Below, piece by piece: positions 54,986 through 63,503 of a DNA stretch of 64,000 nucleotides (position 1 is its first letter; each line of letters starts with the position of its first letter). Source of the DNA: Acinetobacter nosocomialis NIPH 2119 (GTDB lineage Bacteria > Pseudomonadota > Gammaproteobacteria > Pseudomonadales > Moraxellaceae); contig NZ_KB849239.1 of assembly GCF_000368085.1 (NCBI RefSeq), positions 1,330,269-1,394,268 on the forward strand. Reading direction: 5' to 3'. A program made the position numbers and the translations under genes. Under the pieces are notes generated by a model. The model did no database searches. It was not told the DNA's origin and saw only the letters and a program-made list of their open reading frames with translations.

Positions 54986-55067
54986 ATTATTTTTTATATT
55001 TTGTTAAAATTAAGCAATAAACTTTCCAACACACATTATTTAAAAGTATGTAGCAAATTAAGCACTA

Positions 55068-55316
55068 CTACTGTTTCGTAGTTTTATCACCTTCATTTAG
55101 TACATCTAATAAAGTCGATTGAGTAGGTGTATCCTGATGATTTTGAATATAAATATGGACAACTTTGAATACAACAACTACTGCCAAACAAGCCATCACA
55201 CAAAACATCCATAACCCATAAGGACTACGAATATGATGTGAACCACAATATGGACATGATTTGTCAGTTGATGCCACAACTTTGTCACAACACGCACAAT
55301 GATATTGATATAGCAT
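55068..55316 (-). CDS. Small zinc-ribbon membrane protein
   Basis: An 82-residue protein: two CxxC pairs at the N-terminus (CACCDKV, then CPYCGSH) form a probable zinc ribbon, followed by one membrane helix (about residues 37-55, GLWMFCVMACLAVVVVFKV) and a short polar tail. GGGAGGG lies seven or eight bases before ATG 55316, a strong ribosome site. The layout suggests a cytoplasmic zinc finger anchored in the inner membrane; function unknown. Confidence 0.72.
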   Translation of the reverse strand: MLYQYHCACCDKVVASTDKSCPYCGSHHIRSPYGLWMFCVMACLAVVVVFKVVHIYIQNHQDTPTQSTLLDVLNEGDKTTKQ

Positions 55317-55574
55317 AGGTAACCCTCCTTCCCTCACTTCAACCGTTGTTGTTTTAATAGGTTTGCTACAATTTTTAATTTATACATCCTTTATATTTAT
55401 CCTATGTGAAATGAAAAGAGAATTCAATCTGAATGAACAATGCGTTCATTTTTAAAAAATTTAGTTTATACAAGGAGATAAATTAAATATTATTTTTTCT
55501 GTACTATTTTTCTTATTTTGATATTTTGCTGAATTTGTTAAAATACATGAATAGTTCATTTTCTAGGCCAATCC

Positions 55575-55763
55575 ATGTCACACACCCAGCTCATTAATAA
55601 AGGTGGCTTTCGTGAAAGAGCCAATAGAAGCCGGAAATATCAACAATCTGAAAACAAGCAGACAGCTCTACCTTCAAACAAGTATCAACCTCAGACGAAG
55701 TCAGAAGAAAATTCAACTGTAATAGCTCAAGCTGGAACAGATAATGCTGATTGTTCAAATTAA
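55575..55763 (+). CDS. Small basic hypothetical protein
   Basis: A 62-residue Gln/Asn/Ser-rich protein with an Arg/Lys-rich first half (FRERANRSRKYQQ). No domain is recognised and it is probably disordered. It has an AGG eight bases before ATG 55575 and is followed by a bidirectional terminator shared with fxsA, which supports expression; nevertheless low complexity and shortness leave doubt. Confidence 0.5.
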   Translation: MSHTQLINKGGFRERANRSRKYQQSENKQTALPSNKYQPQTKSEENSTVIAQAGTDNADCSN

Positions 55764-55781
55764 TAATCGATAGAATATTAA

Positions 55782-55820
55782 AAAAGGCCTAATCATTTAA
55801 GATTTAGGCCTTTTATTTTT
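55782..55820. terminator. Bidirectional terminator small basic gene / fxsA
   Basis: AAAAGGCCTAATC / GATTTAGGCCTTTT stem with one bulge and a 6-nt loop, T-rich on both sides. Confidence 0.82.
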
Positions 55821-55834
55821 ATATAAGGAATTAA

Positions 55835-56395
55835 TCAATCCTTATTTTTATGTTCAATTTTCTTATGGTCTGGGGTAACTTCTCTCGCTTCGCCATCGAT
55901 AATGCTGGAGTCACCACGGTATTGATTGCCACCTTGTGAGTTCTGCATATCCTGCATTTGACGCATTAAATCAGCAAATGGGTTTTGACCAGCACCTGCT
56001 CCGCCCATGCCACCCATCATTTTTTCCATCATTGCTTGCTGACGCTTTGCAAGTGTTCTCATTGCGATATTACGAAACGCAGTTTGCACGCCTGGAATTA
56101 GAATTAAAAGCGCTAACACATCAGATACCAGACCAGGCACCATCAATAAAAAACCTGCAAAAGCATATGCTAGTTTTTTAGTTACTGTCGGATCACTGCC
56201 TAATTGCCCGGTCATCTGCATTTGTTGTAATTGCGGCATAATACCAGCCGTACTTTTGCGAATAAGCGTAAGACCAATAAAGAAAGCAATAATGAACCAG
56301 AAAAACACATACCATCCACTGATGAACTGTGCTACGCCAATCCATACGGCAATTTCAACAATCGCGCCCAGAACCACAATAAGAAGTAAATTCAT
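55835..56395 (-). CDS. fxsA: FxsA family inner-membrane protein
   Basis: A 186-residue protein with the FxsA layout: a first helix (residues 1-20), a second (about 27-45, WYVFFWFIIAFFIGLTLI), and the conserved AFAGFLLMVPGLVSDVLALLILIPG hairpin (about 78-102). E. coli FxsA suppresses F-plasmid exclusion of phage T7; its normal role is unknown. The C-terminal part is a Met/Gly/Gln-rich cytoplasmic tail (MMEKMMGGMGGAGAGQNPF). Confidence 0.88.
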   Translation of the reverse strand: MNLLLIVVLGAIVEIAVWIGVAQFISGWYVFFWFIIAFFIGLTLIRKSTAGIMPQLQQMQMTGQLGSDPTVTKKLAYAFAGFLLMVPGLVSDVLALLILIPGVQTAFRNIAMRTLAKRQQAMMEKMMGGMGGAGAGQNPFADLMRQMQDMQNSQGGNQYRGDSSIIDGEAREVTPDHKKIEHKNKD

Positions 56396-56807
56396 GTAAA
56401 ACTTTATCTATCTCAAAAAGAAAATTCATTGCAGTTTTAGCTATCTAATCCATGAACCATTTTCAGTTGAAAATACGGATTAAAGAGCTTGTAGTGAAGC
56501 TTAGGCAATGTTTTCTTTTAACCTAAAAACATGGCTAAACCCAAATGCTGCAATACTATTAATAAGACTGATTTAAATTAATAAAATAGCCATACTTTAT
56601 TATTAATGAGTGCTATAACAACTTTATCAAGTGTTTTTTCTACAAGATTGTAATTTTTTCATAAATTGAGCTCTTTTATTATATGAAATAAGTGGTTTTA
56701 CATGAAAAGAGATTAGAACTATTAGGTATTTTATAAATCCATGCTATGACTCAGTTCAAATTTTCTTACTTTGAACTGAGCCGTTGTCTACCCAAAAATT
56801 CAATAAT
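56396..56807. other. 412-bp spacer between fxsA and GNAT gene
   Basis: AT-rich; apart from the hairpin at 56750-56780 I see nothing convincing in it. The first part must contain the fxsA promoter. Confidence 0.6.
56750..56780 (-). terminator. Hairpin after GNAT gene
   Basis: Perfect 11-bp arms CTCAGTTCAAA / TTTGAACTGAG with a 9-nt loop, 28 bp after the GNAT stop. No T run, so possibly an mRNA-stabilising hairpin. Confidence 0.55.
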
Positions 56808-57353
56808 TTATCCATCCACTGGTTCAAATGGTGTATTTAAAATTAGCTGATAAAATGCAGCATCTAACCATTGTCCAAATTTAAAGCCTACCTGTTTAAA
56901 AGTACCTGCATGTGTGAACCCGAGTTTTTCGTGGAGTCCAATACTGGCTTGATTTGTCGCATCAATACAACCAATCAATACATGAATCTGAGCCTCTTGA
57001 GCCCGCTGAATTAACGCTTGCATTAAAACTTTACTTAAACCACAGCCCCGATGTTCATGATGAATATAGATACTATGCTCAACCGTATACTTATAAGCCG
57101 GAAAAGCTCTGAAAGCTCCCCAACTAGCAAATCCTAATAACTTACCTGACTCATCTACAGCCCCGATTACAGGAAAACTATTTCCGGTTTTTACCGAAAA
57201 CCAAGTTTTCATTGAATCAAGCGAACGCGGTACATAGTCATACAATGCTGTAGAATTAACAATTGCCTCATTTAAAATCTCTAATATAGCTGCCGCATGT
57301 TCTGCTTCATTACAATCAATTAAACGAAAATTAGAATCGAGGGAATAGTTCAT
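56808..57353 (-). CDS. GNAT family N-acetyltransferase (phosphinothricin-acetyltransferase-like)
   Basis: A 181-residue GNAT enzyme: LGFASWGAFRAFPAYKYTVEHSIYIHHEHRGCGLSKVLMQALI contains the acetyl-CoA loop (HRGCGLS, about residues 101-107) and the family's Y-x-x-T-V-E-x-S-I-Y-(I/V) strand, characteristic of the phosphinothricin/methionine-sulfoximine acetyltransferase group. LGFTHAGTFKQVGFKFG near the end also fits that group. It overlaps the preceding XRE-cupin regulator by 4 bp, so the regulator probably controls its own operon. The natural amine substrate is unknown. Confidence 0.88.
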   Translation of the reverse strand: MNYSLDSNFRLIDCNEAEHAAAILEILNEAIVNSTALYDYVPRSLDSMKTWFSVKTGNSFPVIGAVDESGKLLGFASWGAFRAFPAYKYTVEHSIYIHHEHRGCGLSKVLMQALIQRAQEAQIHVLIGCIDATNQASIGLHEKLGFTHAGTFKQVGFKFGQWLDAAFYQLILNTPFEPVDG

Positions 57354-57943
57354 GAAGATTCCTTAAGAGCAGACACGAGTTGATTAGAGACGACTAAAAT
57401 ATAGCGAGCGACTTGTGATGAATTATTGCTATATATGACAGGCTGATCTAATTGCATAGCTAAGCAATCCCCTTCGCCCAATGCATAAGAGTTTTTGCCC
57501 AGTTGAATATCAATTTGCCCTTCAACTACCCAAAGTTGCTGTTGTACTACTTTAGAGCTTTCACTAATTTCATACGTAATTCGAGCATGAGGAGGGAATT
57601 CAATTTCAACAATTTGAAATGGTAGTTTTAAATTTGGTGGTGAGACAGTACGGCGAACATATCCAGTTTCCGGATCTTGCCACTCAGCTTGTTCATTTCG
57701 GCGAATAAATGGTTGAGGAGATGGACTAGTTGTTTCGTTCGTAAAAATTTTAGTTAAAGGTACTTCTAGACCATTGGCTAGTTTTTCAAGAACAACTGCC
57801 GTTGGACTCGTTTCCCCTCTTTCAATTAAAGAAATAGCTGAACGGCTAACTTGGCATCGGGCAGCTAGCACATCCAAAGTATATCCACGTGCTAAACGCA
57901 GCTCTCGTATTCGATGTGCAATCCTGATGTTGATATCATCCAT
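57350..57943 (-). CDS. XRE-family regulator with C-terminal cupin domain
   Basis: A 197-residue protein. The N-terminal helix-turn-helix of the Cro/CI type is at about 8-62 (RIRELRLARGYTLDVLAARCQVSRSAISLIERGETSPT). The C-terminal cupin barrel (about 105-185) has VVEGQIDIQLG and LGEGDCLAM. Such regulators usually bind small ligands in the cupin. Its stop overlaps the acetyltransferase start, so the pair forms one operon. The divergent ruvC gene begins 229 bp away. Confidence 0.9.
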   Translation of the reverse strand: MDDINIRIAHRIRELRLARGYTLDVLAARCQVSRSAISLIERGETSPTAVVLEKLANGLEVPLTKIFTNETTSPSPQPFIRRNEQAEWQDPETGYVRRTVSPPNLKLPFQIVEIEFPPHARITYEISESSKVVQQQLWVVEGQIDIQLGKNSYALGEGDCLAMQLDQPVIYSNNSSQVARYILVVSNQLVSALKESS

Positions 57944-58172
57944 CGACCAGACTCAATTCCATATTTATAGATAAGTATTCCATTAAACTAGAATTGTATC
58001 AAGTGATCTTAGACCAATTACGATTAAGGTCCAAAAAGTACCTAACAAAATATACATCAGTAGGGTTAGAAATCGAAAAATAACCATTTATATCAGCATT
58101 GGTTAAATTACTTATGCAGAACCTTTTTGGCTATGCAACAATACTCTCTAAACTATTTATGTAAGTCTACAC

Positions 58173-58718
58173 ATGGCATTGATTATTGGAATTGACCCAG
58201 GTTCACGCTTAACAGGTTACGGAATCATTGAAAAAGATGGTAGTAAACTACGTTTTGTCGATGCTGGTACAATCCGAACAGAAACTCAAGAAATGCCTGA
58301 GCGCTTAAAACGTATCTTTGCTGGTGTCGAGCGAATTGTAAAATTTCATGGCCCAACTGAAGCTGCGGTTGAACAAGTTTTTATGGCACAAAATCCGGAC
58401 TCTGCTTTAAAACTAGGGCAAGCCCGAGGAGCTGCAATAGCCGCCTTAGTTAATTTAGATTTACAAGTTGCAGAATATACAGCCCGACAAATAAAACAAT
58501 CCGTAGTGGGTTATGGTGCTGCCGATAAAGAGCAAGTACAAATGATGGTCATGCGTTTACTCAACCTAACTATTAAACCTCAAGCCGATGCAGCCGATGC
58601 TCTTGCTGCTGCGATTTGCCATGCCCATGCTTCAGGAAGTATGAGTAAACTTTCTGTCTTGAATGCTTTAGGTGGTATGGCACGTGGACGCAGCCGTTCG
58701 AGTAGCCGTAGACGTTAA
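58173..58718 (+). CDS. ruvC: Holliday-junction resolvase RuvC
   Basis: Endonuclease that cuts Holliday junctions bound by RuvAB. The catalytic acidic residues start with Asp8 in [14 protein letters not shown]; the others lie in AAVEQVFM and the C-terminal [14 protein letters not shown]. Length is 181 residues. ruvA and ruvB are not next to it, unlike in E. coli. It ends 4 bp before the convergent nnr stop. Confidence 0.95.
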   Translation: MALIIGIDPGSRLTGYGIIEKDGSKLRFVDAGTIRTETQEMPERLKRIFAGVERIVKFHGPTEAAVEQVFMAQNPDSALKLGQARGAAIAALVNLDLQVAEYTARQIKQSVVGYGAADKEQVQMMVMRLLNLTIKPQADAADALAAAICHAHASGSMSKLSVLNALGGMARGRSRSSSRRR

Positions 58719-58722
58719 AGCT

Positions 58723-60186
58723 TTATTGATTATTTACTACTCGAGTAATTGCCTGATTCATTTCATAAGCTTGTAAACCACGCATTCCGTTTTTTGCCAG
58801 TTGGTCCCCTGCCTGAGCATGAAGAGTTACAATCTCATGTAATGCAATACCTTTGTGGAACTGGGCTTTTAAGCTTGCGATCATACCCGCTAATATGTCT
58901 CCCATGCCGCCAGTTCCCATACCAGCATTACCTTGGGTACAAATATATAACTTATTCTCTAAAATTAAGCTGCCCGCACCTTTCAGCACCCATTGAGCCG
59001 CATATTTTTGTTGCAACGCATAAATAGCAGCAATTCGGTCATTTTCAATTTTCGCTGTAGAACAATCCAATAAAGTAGCGGCTTCTCCGGGATGTGGAGT
59101 TGCATAAATATGTGCACCCAATTTTTTAGGTTGTTTGGCAAGAAACCATAGTGCATCTGCATCTAATACAACTTCCAAATGTGAGTCATGATTTAAATAA
59201 TCGAACCACTGTTGATAGATTTGCTGTGCCCATTCATCACGCCCTAAGCCCATGCCAAAACATACTGCATCAACCTGAGATAAAATCTCTTTAATACTGT
59301 TTTCATCGAAATTATTAATGTCACGAAGCATAATATTAGGAGCTCTCGACAAAATAGCCTGATGATGGTTTCGGTGACAAACTACCGTAACTTTGCCTGC
59401 TCCTGCATGAAAGGCAGCTTCAGCAGCCATAATGACAGCCCCGCCCATTTGCTCATGACCACCTATCACCAAAACATGTCCATAACTTCCCTTATGACCA
59501 AAAGCCAAACGTTTAGGAAGTCTGATATGTGTTGGCGTCAAGTAAGCAAGAGGTTTCAGGTCTTGGTCTACTGGAATTAAATTAATTAAATGAATTTGCC
59601 CCGCATACTCTTTGCCTTGGCCTGTAAATAATCCTGCTTTAAGTCCTAAAACAGTAAATGTATGATCACCCCTTACGGCACAAGGTAAGACTCGTCCTGT
59701 ATTTGCATGTAAGCCACTTGGTATATCAATTGAAATTTTTAACCCAGCTTGCTCGTTAAATTGTTGAATAGAATGTTGCCAATAATCATTTAACTCTCGA
59801 TTTAAACCAATCCCAAATAACGCATCAATATGACAATCAAATGTTCTATGCACATCAAAACCTTGATGTATTTGGACATGATTTGCCTTAGCAAAATGGA
59901 CAGCATGGTGTAAATCGGCTGACTCGCCCAGTTCGGCCGCAAATATTTCAACATATAACCCTGCTTCCTTGAGATAACTTGCTATAAAGTAGCCATCACC
60001 AGCGTTATTACCTTGTCCACACCAAACAGCAATATTCTTAATATCTTGGTTTTGAAAAAGTACAATGAGTTGTTGAGTGATTGACCAAGCTACTTGTTGC
60101 ATTAAGCCTAATGATGAGTTTTGTGCAGCAAACCAACGTTGCTCCCATGCCTGGATATCTTGGCTATGGTAAACTACTGCCTGCAT
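58723..60186 (-). CDS. nnr: Bifunctional NAD(P)H-hydrate epimerase / ADP-dependent dehydratase
   Basis: Repairs hydrated NADH and NADPH. The N-terminal epimerase (YjeF_N) has VWCGQGNNAGDGYFIASYL (about residues 55-75). The C-terminal ribokinase-like dehydratase domain (about 225-480) has GHKGSYGHVLVIGG, FGMGLGRDEW and GTGGMGDILAGMIA. From ATG 60186 the protein is 487 residues; GAGGA seven bases upstream favours this over ATG 60204, which sits before the ribosome site. It diverges from queG with only 29 bp between start codons, the same pairing as yjeF/yjeS in E. coli. Confidence 0.94.
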   Translation of the reverse strand: MQAVVYHSQDIQAWEQRWFAAQNSSLGLMQQVAWSITQQLIVLFQNQDIKNIAVWCGQGNNAGDGYFIASYLKEAGLYVEIFAAELGESADLHHAVHFAKANHVQIHQGFDVHRTFDCHIDALFGIGLNRELNDYWQHSIQQFNEQAGLKISIDIPSGLHANTGRVLPCAVRGDHTFTVLGLKAGLFTGQGKEYAGQIHLINLIPVDQDLKPLAYLTPTHIRLPKRLAFGHKGSYGHVLVIGGHEQMGGAVIMAAEAAFHAGAGKVTVVCHRNHHQAILSRAPNIMLRDINNFDENSIKEILSQVDAVCFGMGLGRDEWAQQIYQQWFDYLNHDSHLEVVLDADALWFLAKQPKKLGAHIYATPHPGEAATLLDCSTAKIENDRIAAIYALQQKYAAQWVLKGAGSLILENKLYICTQGNAGMGTGGMGDILAGMIASLKAQFHKGIALHEIVTLHAQAGDQLAKNGMRGLQAYEMNQAITRVVNNQ

Positions 60187-60215
60187 ATTCTTATCCTCTT
60201 GCATTTTTCGGTTTT

Positions 60216-61316
60216 ATGACATCTTCCAACACATCACGCATTGCAGTGCAACAAATTGATCCACATGAATTAAAAGCATGGATCAAAGCTCAAGCATTAG
60301 ACTTGGGTTTTGCTGATTGTGTCATTGCAAAACCAGATGCTCAAGAGCAAATGCCACGTTTTTTAGAGTACCTTGAACGTGGTTATCATGCAGATATGAC
60401 ATACCTACAAGAAAATTTGGAAAAGCGGGCTGATCCGACACTATTAGTTCCCGGCACAAAAAGTATTATTTGCGTGCGTATGAATTATTTGGTGGAATCA
60501 CCAAAGCCAAGATATGTACCTTTTGAACCCAACTCTGCGATTATCGCCCGTTATGCTCGTGGTCGTGATTACCATAAGGTGATGCGAGGCAGATTAAAAA
60601 CATTAGCTACACGTATCCGTGAAAAAGTGGGAGATTTTGAATCTCGCCCTTTTGCAGACTCCGCGCCTATATTTGAGAAATCATTAGCTGAAAGTGCTGG
60701 AATGGGCTGGACAGGTAAACATACTTTGCTCATTCATAAAAAGTCAGGTTCTTTCTTTGTCTTAGGTGAACTATTTACATCACTCGACTTACCTTTTGAT
60801 GAACCTGCAACATCTCACTGTGGTTCTTGTAGTGCTTGTATTGATATTTGCCCAACTCAAGCGATTGTCGAACCTTATATGTTAGATGCTAGACGCTGTA
60901 TTGCTTATTTAACAATCGAATATAAGGGAATTATTGATGAAGAATTACGTGCAGGTATTGGTAACAGAATATTTGGTTGTGATGACTGTCAATTAATTTG
61001 CCCGTGGAATAGCTTTGCTAAGACAGCTTCTATTACTGACTTTAACCCTAGACATGGTTTAGATAATATTAGTCTGCTTGATATCTGGCAGTGGGATGAA
61101 GCTACTTTTTTAGCCAATACAGAAGGTAGTCCAATACGACGCACAGGTTATCAGTCATTTAAGCGCAATATTGCTATCGGTTTAGGCAATGCACCGTACT
61201 CAAAAGAAATTGTAGATCAGCTACACAAAGGCAAAAATTTACATGACGAAATCGTCAATGTGCATATTGATTGGGCAATTGAACAGCAACTTAATCAACT
61301 TCAGCTATCAAATTAA
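60216..61316 (+). CDS. queG: Epoxyqueuosine reductase
   Basis: Cobalamin-dependent iron-sulfur enzyme doing the last step of queuosine synthesis in tRNA (epoxyqueuosine to queuosine). From ATG 60216 it is 366 residues. It has two [4Fe-4S] motifs, CGSCSACIDICPTQAI and CDDCQLICPWN, preceded by the cobalamin/active-site region (ADSAPIFEKSLAESAGMGWTGKHT). A longer frame reaching 60081 runs antisense through nnr and is not credible. queD of the same pathway lies at 6.1-6.7 kb. bioB follows 87 bp later. Confidence 0.94.
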   Translation: MTSSNTSRIAVQQIDPHELKAWIKAQALDLGFADCVIAKPDAQEQMPRFLEYLERGYHADMTYLQENLEKRADPTLLVPGTKSIICVRMNYLVESPKPRYVPFEPNSAIIARYARGRDYHKVMRGRLKTLATRIREKVGDFESRPFADSAPIFEKSLAESAGMGWTGKHTLLIHKKSGSFFVLGELFTSLDLPFDEPATSHCGSCSACIDICPTQAIVEPYMLDARRCIAYLTIEYKGIIDEELRAGIGNRIFGCDDCQLICPWNSFAKTASITDFNPRHGLDNISLLDIWQWDEATFLANTEGSPIRRTGYQSFKRNIAIGLGNAPYSKEIVDQLHKGKNLHDEIVNVHIDWAIEQQLNQLQLSN

Positions 61317-61355
61317 AAAAATGATGTTTTTTGCCCTATAGCTTTAATACGAATT

Positions 61356-61373
61356 CTGTATGATTATATACAG
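61356..61373. promoter_or_regulatory. Inverted repeat upstream of bioB
   Basis: CTGTAT-GATTAT-ATACAG, 6-bp perfect arms, 30 bp before the chosen bioB start. It could be an operator overlapping the bioB promoter. Confidence 0.4.
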
Positions 61374-61403
61374 TGAATTAATGCCATCATCATGGATATG
61401 ACA

Positions 61404-62393
61404 ATGACTCTACGTAATGATTGGACTCGTGAAGAAATCCAAGCTCTATATGAACAACCTTTTTTGGATTTAGTTTTTAAGGCTCAGCAAGTACACCGTG
61501 AGCACTTCACTGCCAATACAATTCAGGTCAGCACCCTTTTATCGATTAAAACGGGTAAATGTCCTGAAGATTGCAAATATTGCTCTCAATCTGCACATTA
61601 CGATTCAAAATTAGAAGCAGAAAAACGTATTGCTGTTGAAAAAGTAATTAGCGAAGCAAAAGCTGCAAAAGATTCAGGTTCATCTCGTTTTTGTATGGGT
61701 GCTGCTTGGCGTAACCCACATGAACGCGATATGCCATATGTTTTAGAAATGGTACGTGAAGTTAAAGCATTAGGTATGGAAACCTGTATGACATTAGGTA
61801 TGCTTAACCAATCACAAGCAGAACGCCTAAAAGATGCTGGTTTAGATTATTACAACCATAACCTAGATACTTCTCGTGAGTACTATTCTCACATTATTAG
61901 CACACGTACTTTTGATGACCGTTTGAATACTTTGGATTATGTACGCCAAGCAGGTATGAAAGTATGTAGTGGTGGTATTGTTGGTTTGGGTGAAAGCCGT
62001 GAAGATCGAATCGGTTTATTACACGAGTTAGCAACCTTACCTATTCATCCAGAATCTGTGCCAATTAACATGCTTGTACCAATTGAAGGTACACCTCTAG
62101 CTGATGTTGAAAAACTAGATGTTATTGAATGGATCCGCACCATTGCGGTAGCACGTATTGTTATGCCGCATAGTTATATTCGTTTATCTGCTGGTCGTGA
62201 ATCTTTAAGTGATTCAGATCAAGCTTTAGCATTTATGGCAGGTGCGAACTCACTGTTTTCGGGTGATAAATTGCTTACTACTCCAAATGCAGGTGAAGGT
62301 AAAGACCAAGCATTATTTAACAAACTTGGTTTAACTGCTGAAAAGCCAAAGCCAACTGTTTCTGATTTATCAGTAGATGCAATGAGTGCTTAA
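61404..62393 (+). CDS. bioB: Biotin synthase
   Basis: Radical SAM enzyme inserting sulfur into dethiobiotin. From ATG 61404 the protein is 329 residues. The [4Fe-4S] motif has Cys53, Cys57 and Cys60 ([12 protein letters not shown]). The second-cluster cysteines and Arg occur in [27 protein letters not shown] and [11 protein letters not shown] seven bases upstream selects this ATG over the one at 61392. It is solitary: other bio genes are not in the window. A strong terminator follows. Confidence 0.95.
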   Translation: MTLRNDWTREEIQALYEQPFLDLVFKAQQVHREHFTANTIQVSTLLSIKTGKCPEDCKYCSQSAHYDSKLEAEKRIAVEKVISEAKAAKDSGSSRFCMGAAWRNPHERDMPYVLEMVREVKALGMETCMTLGMLNQSQAERLKDAGLDYYNHNLDTSREYYSHIISTRTFDDRLNTLDYVRQAGMKVCSGGIVGLGESREDRIGLLHELATLPIHPESVPINMLVPIEGTPLADVEKLDVIEWIRTIAVARIVMPHSYIRLSAGRESLSDSDQALAFMAGANSLFSGDKLLTTPNAGEGKDQALFNKLGLTAEKPKPTVSDLSVDAMSA

Positions 62394-62406
62394 CAGCACC
62401 AAGAAT

Positions 62407-62436
62407 AAAAAAGCCCTGATCATTCAGGGCTTTTTT
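62407..62436. terminator. Bidirectional terminator bioB / hypothetical gene
   Basis: AAAAGCCCTGA / TCAGGGCTTTT perfect 11-bp stem, TCAT loop, T run on both strands, between convergent genes. Confidence 0.9.
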
Positions 62437-62439
62437 CAT

Positions 62440-62652
62440 TCATACAGAAGTTACTAATATTCCATAAGTAGCATTCAGGAAAGTTCCAACTCGAATAATA
62501 TCCCTACCTGCTGCATGTGTAACCGATAATTCTTGGCTCAATACATCAAACTGAAAAGATTCAAAAACATCTTGATGGTTTAAAAGCCATAGAATGGTAT
62601 CTGAAATATTTTCATCTGCGATATAAGTCAAAGCTTTGTAGTCTTTGCTCAT
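62440..62652 (-). CDS. Small hypothetical protein A
   Basis: A 70-residue protein I do not recognise, beginning MSKDYKALTYIADENIS and ending AAGRDIIRVGTFLNATYGILVTSV. It looks soluble and mixed alpha/beta. ATG 62652 has a GAG six bases upstream; the longer TTG form adds a hydrophobic stretch without ribosome-site support. It lies 66 bp downstream of another unrecognised gene, and the pair may form one operon ending at the shared bioB terminator. Confidence 0.6.
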   Translation of the reverse strand: MSKDYKALTYIADENISDTILWLLNHQDVFESFQFDVLSQELSVTHAAGRDIIRVGTFLNATYGILVTSV

Positions 62653-62718
62653 GAATAACTCAAATAAAAAAAACAAGCAAATTTTATCTGAGATATTCAA
62701 AGCTTAAAAGAAATTTCC

Positions 62719-63069
62719 TTAGGCCGCTTTAGGGTTTACTAATGAGTGACCTGACAATAAGCTATTTAACGCTTTAGGTGAAAATTCTAAAGAAAGTACA
62801 TGGCTCTTTAAATTAATCGAGTGTCTACTAATCAATGGCAAAAGCCCTTCTTCAGTTTCTAAAACATACTCATCAACAATATTTAAAATACCTTCCAAAT
62901 TCGTTGTGCTAGATGCTAAGTCATGACTAAAGACATCATAAATTGTTTGTAAGTTAAACGTCGTGTTCTGTTCTGTAGGATGTTTAAGTAAATAGTCCTT
63001 TAAGAATAAGACTAATTTATGAGCAAAGAAAAAATAATTCGGTTTATAACTGTATTTCATGCTGTTCAT
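62719..63069 (-). CDS. Small hypothetical protein B
   Basis: A 116-residue protein with no recognised domain. It is predicted helical, with FFFAHKLVLFLKDYLLKHP near the start, an acidic middle (ILNIVDEYVLETEEG) and a C-terminal LEFSPKALNSLLSGHSL. GGAG nine bases before ATG 63069 supports the start; Met at codon 4 is an alternative. Located between bioB and the fimbrial gene with the 62440-62652 gene; function unknown. Confidence 0.62.
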   Translation of the reverse strand: MNSMKYSYKPNYFFFAHKLVLFLKDYLLKHPTEQNTTFNLQTIYDVFSHDLASSTTNLEGILNIVDEYVLETEEGLLPLISRHSINLKSHVLSLEFSPKALNSLLSGHSLVNPKAA

Positions 63070-63503
63070 GGAAACAAACTCCAGAAGATCTTTTATTGAA
63101 TCACAACTAAAACACTAGGAATTAAACCTTAAAAAATTCTTAAAAAAATAATTATGTTTATATAAGATACACAAAATAAATTTATTAATAAAAACAACAA
63201 GTTAATCAAACAATATATACATATTTCATAAAGAAAAACTTAACTCAATTAAATTCAATAACTTAAATTAAACTTATTATCAATTTATTTTAAATAAAAT
63301 AAATTTAATATATTTTACCATGTGGTATAAATTAAAATTACAAATCGATTATTCATTAAAAAACAACCAAACAAAATACATAAAAATATAATGTAATTCT
63401 TGTTTTTTAATTTAAAGGTGCTATATTTCCACCGCGTTACTTGATCAGAATAAAAGCACTGAAAAGTAATTAATCTATATTTATAGGATATTTCGGGGAA
63501 TTC
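63070..63503. other. 434-bp very AT-rich spacer upstream of fimbrial gene
   Basis: Extremely AT-rich, with long A and T tracts and few GC pairs until about 63416. No gene or strong hairpin seen. It must hold the promoter of the fimbrial operon and is the kind of sequence bound by H-NS. Confidence 0.55.

Noticed and set aside
60081..60215. Long N-terminal extension of queG, back to 60081
   Set aside because: It lies antisense within nnr, looks unlike the conserved QueG N-terminus, and a suitable ATG exists at 60216.
61356..61373. CTGTAT-GATTAT-ATACAG as a LexA (SOS) box before bioB
   Set aside because: The outer CTG and CAG are 12 bases apart instead of 10, and Acinetobacter has no canonical LexA; kept only as an unassigned inverted repeat.
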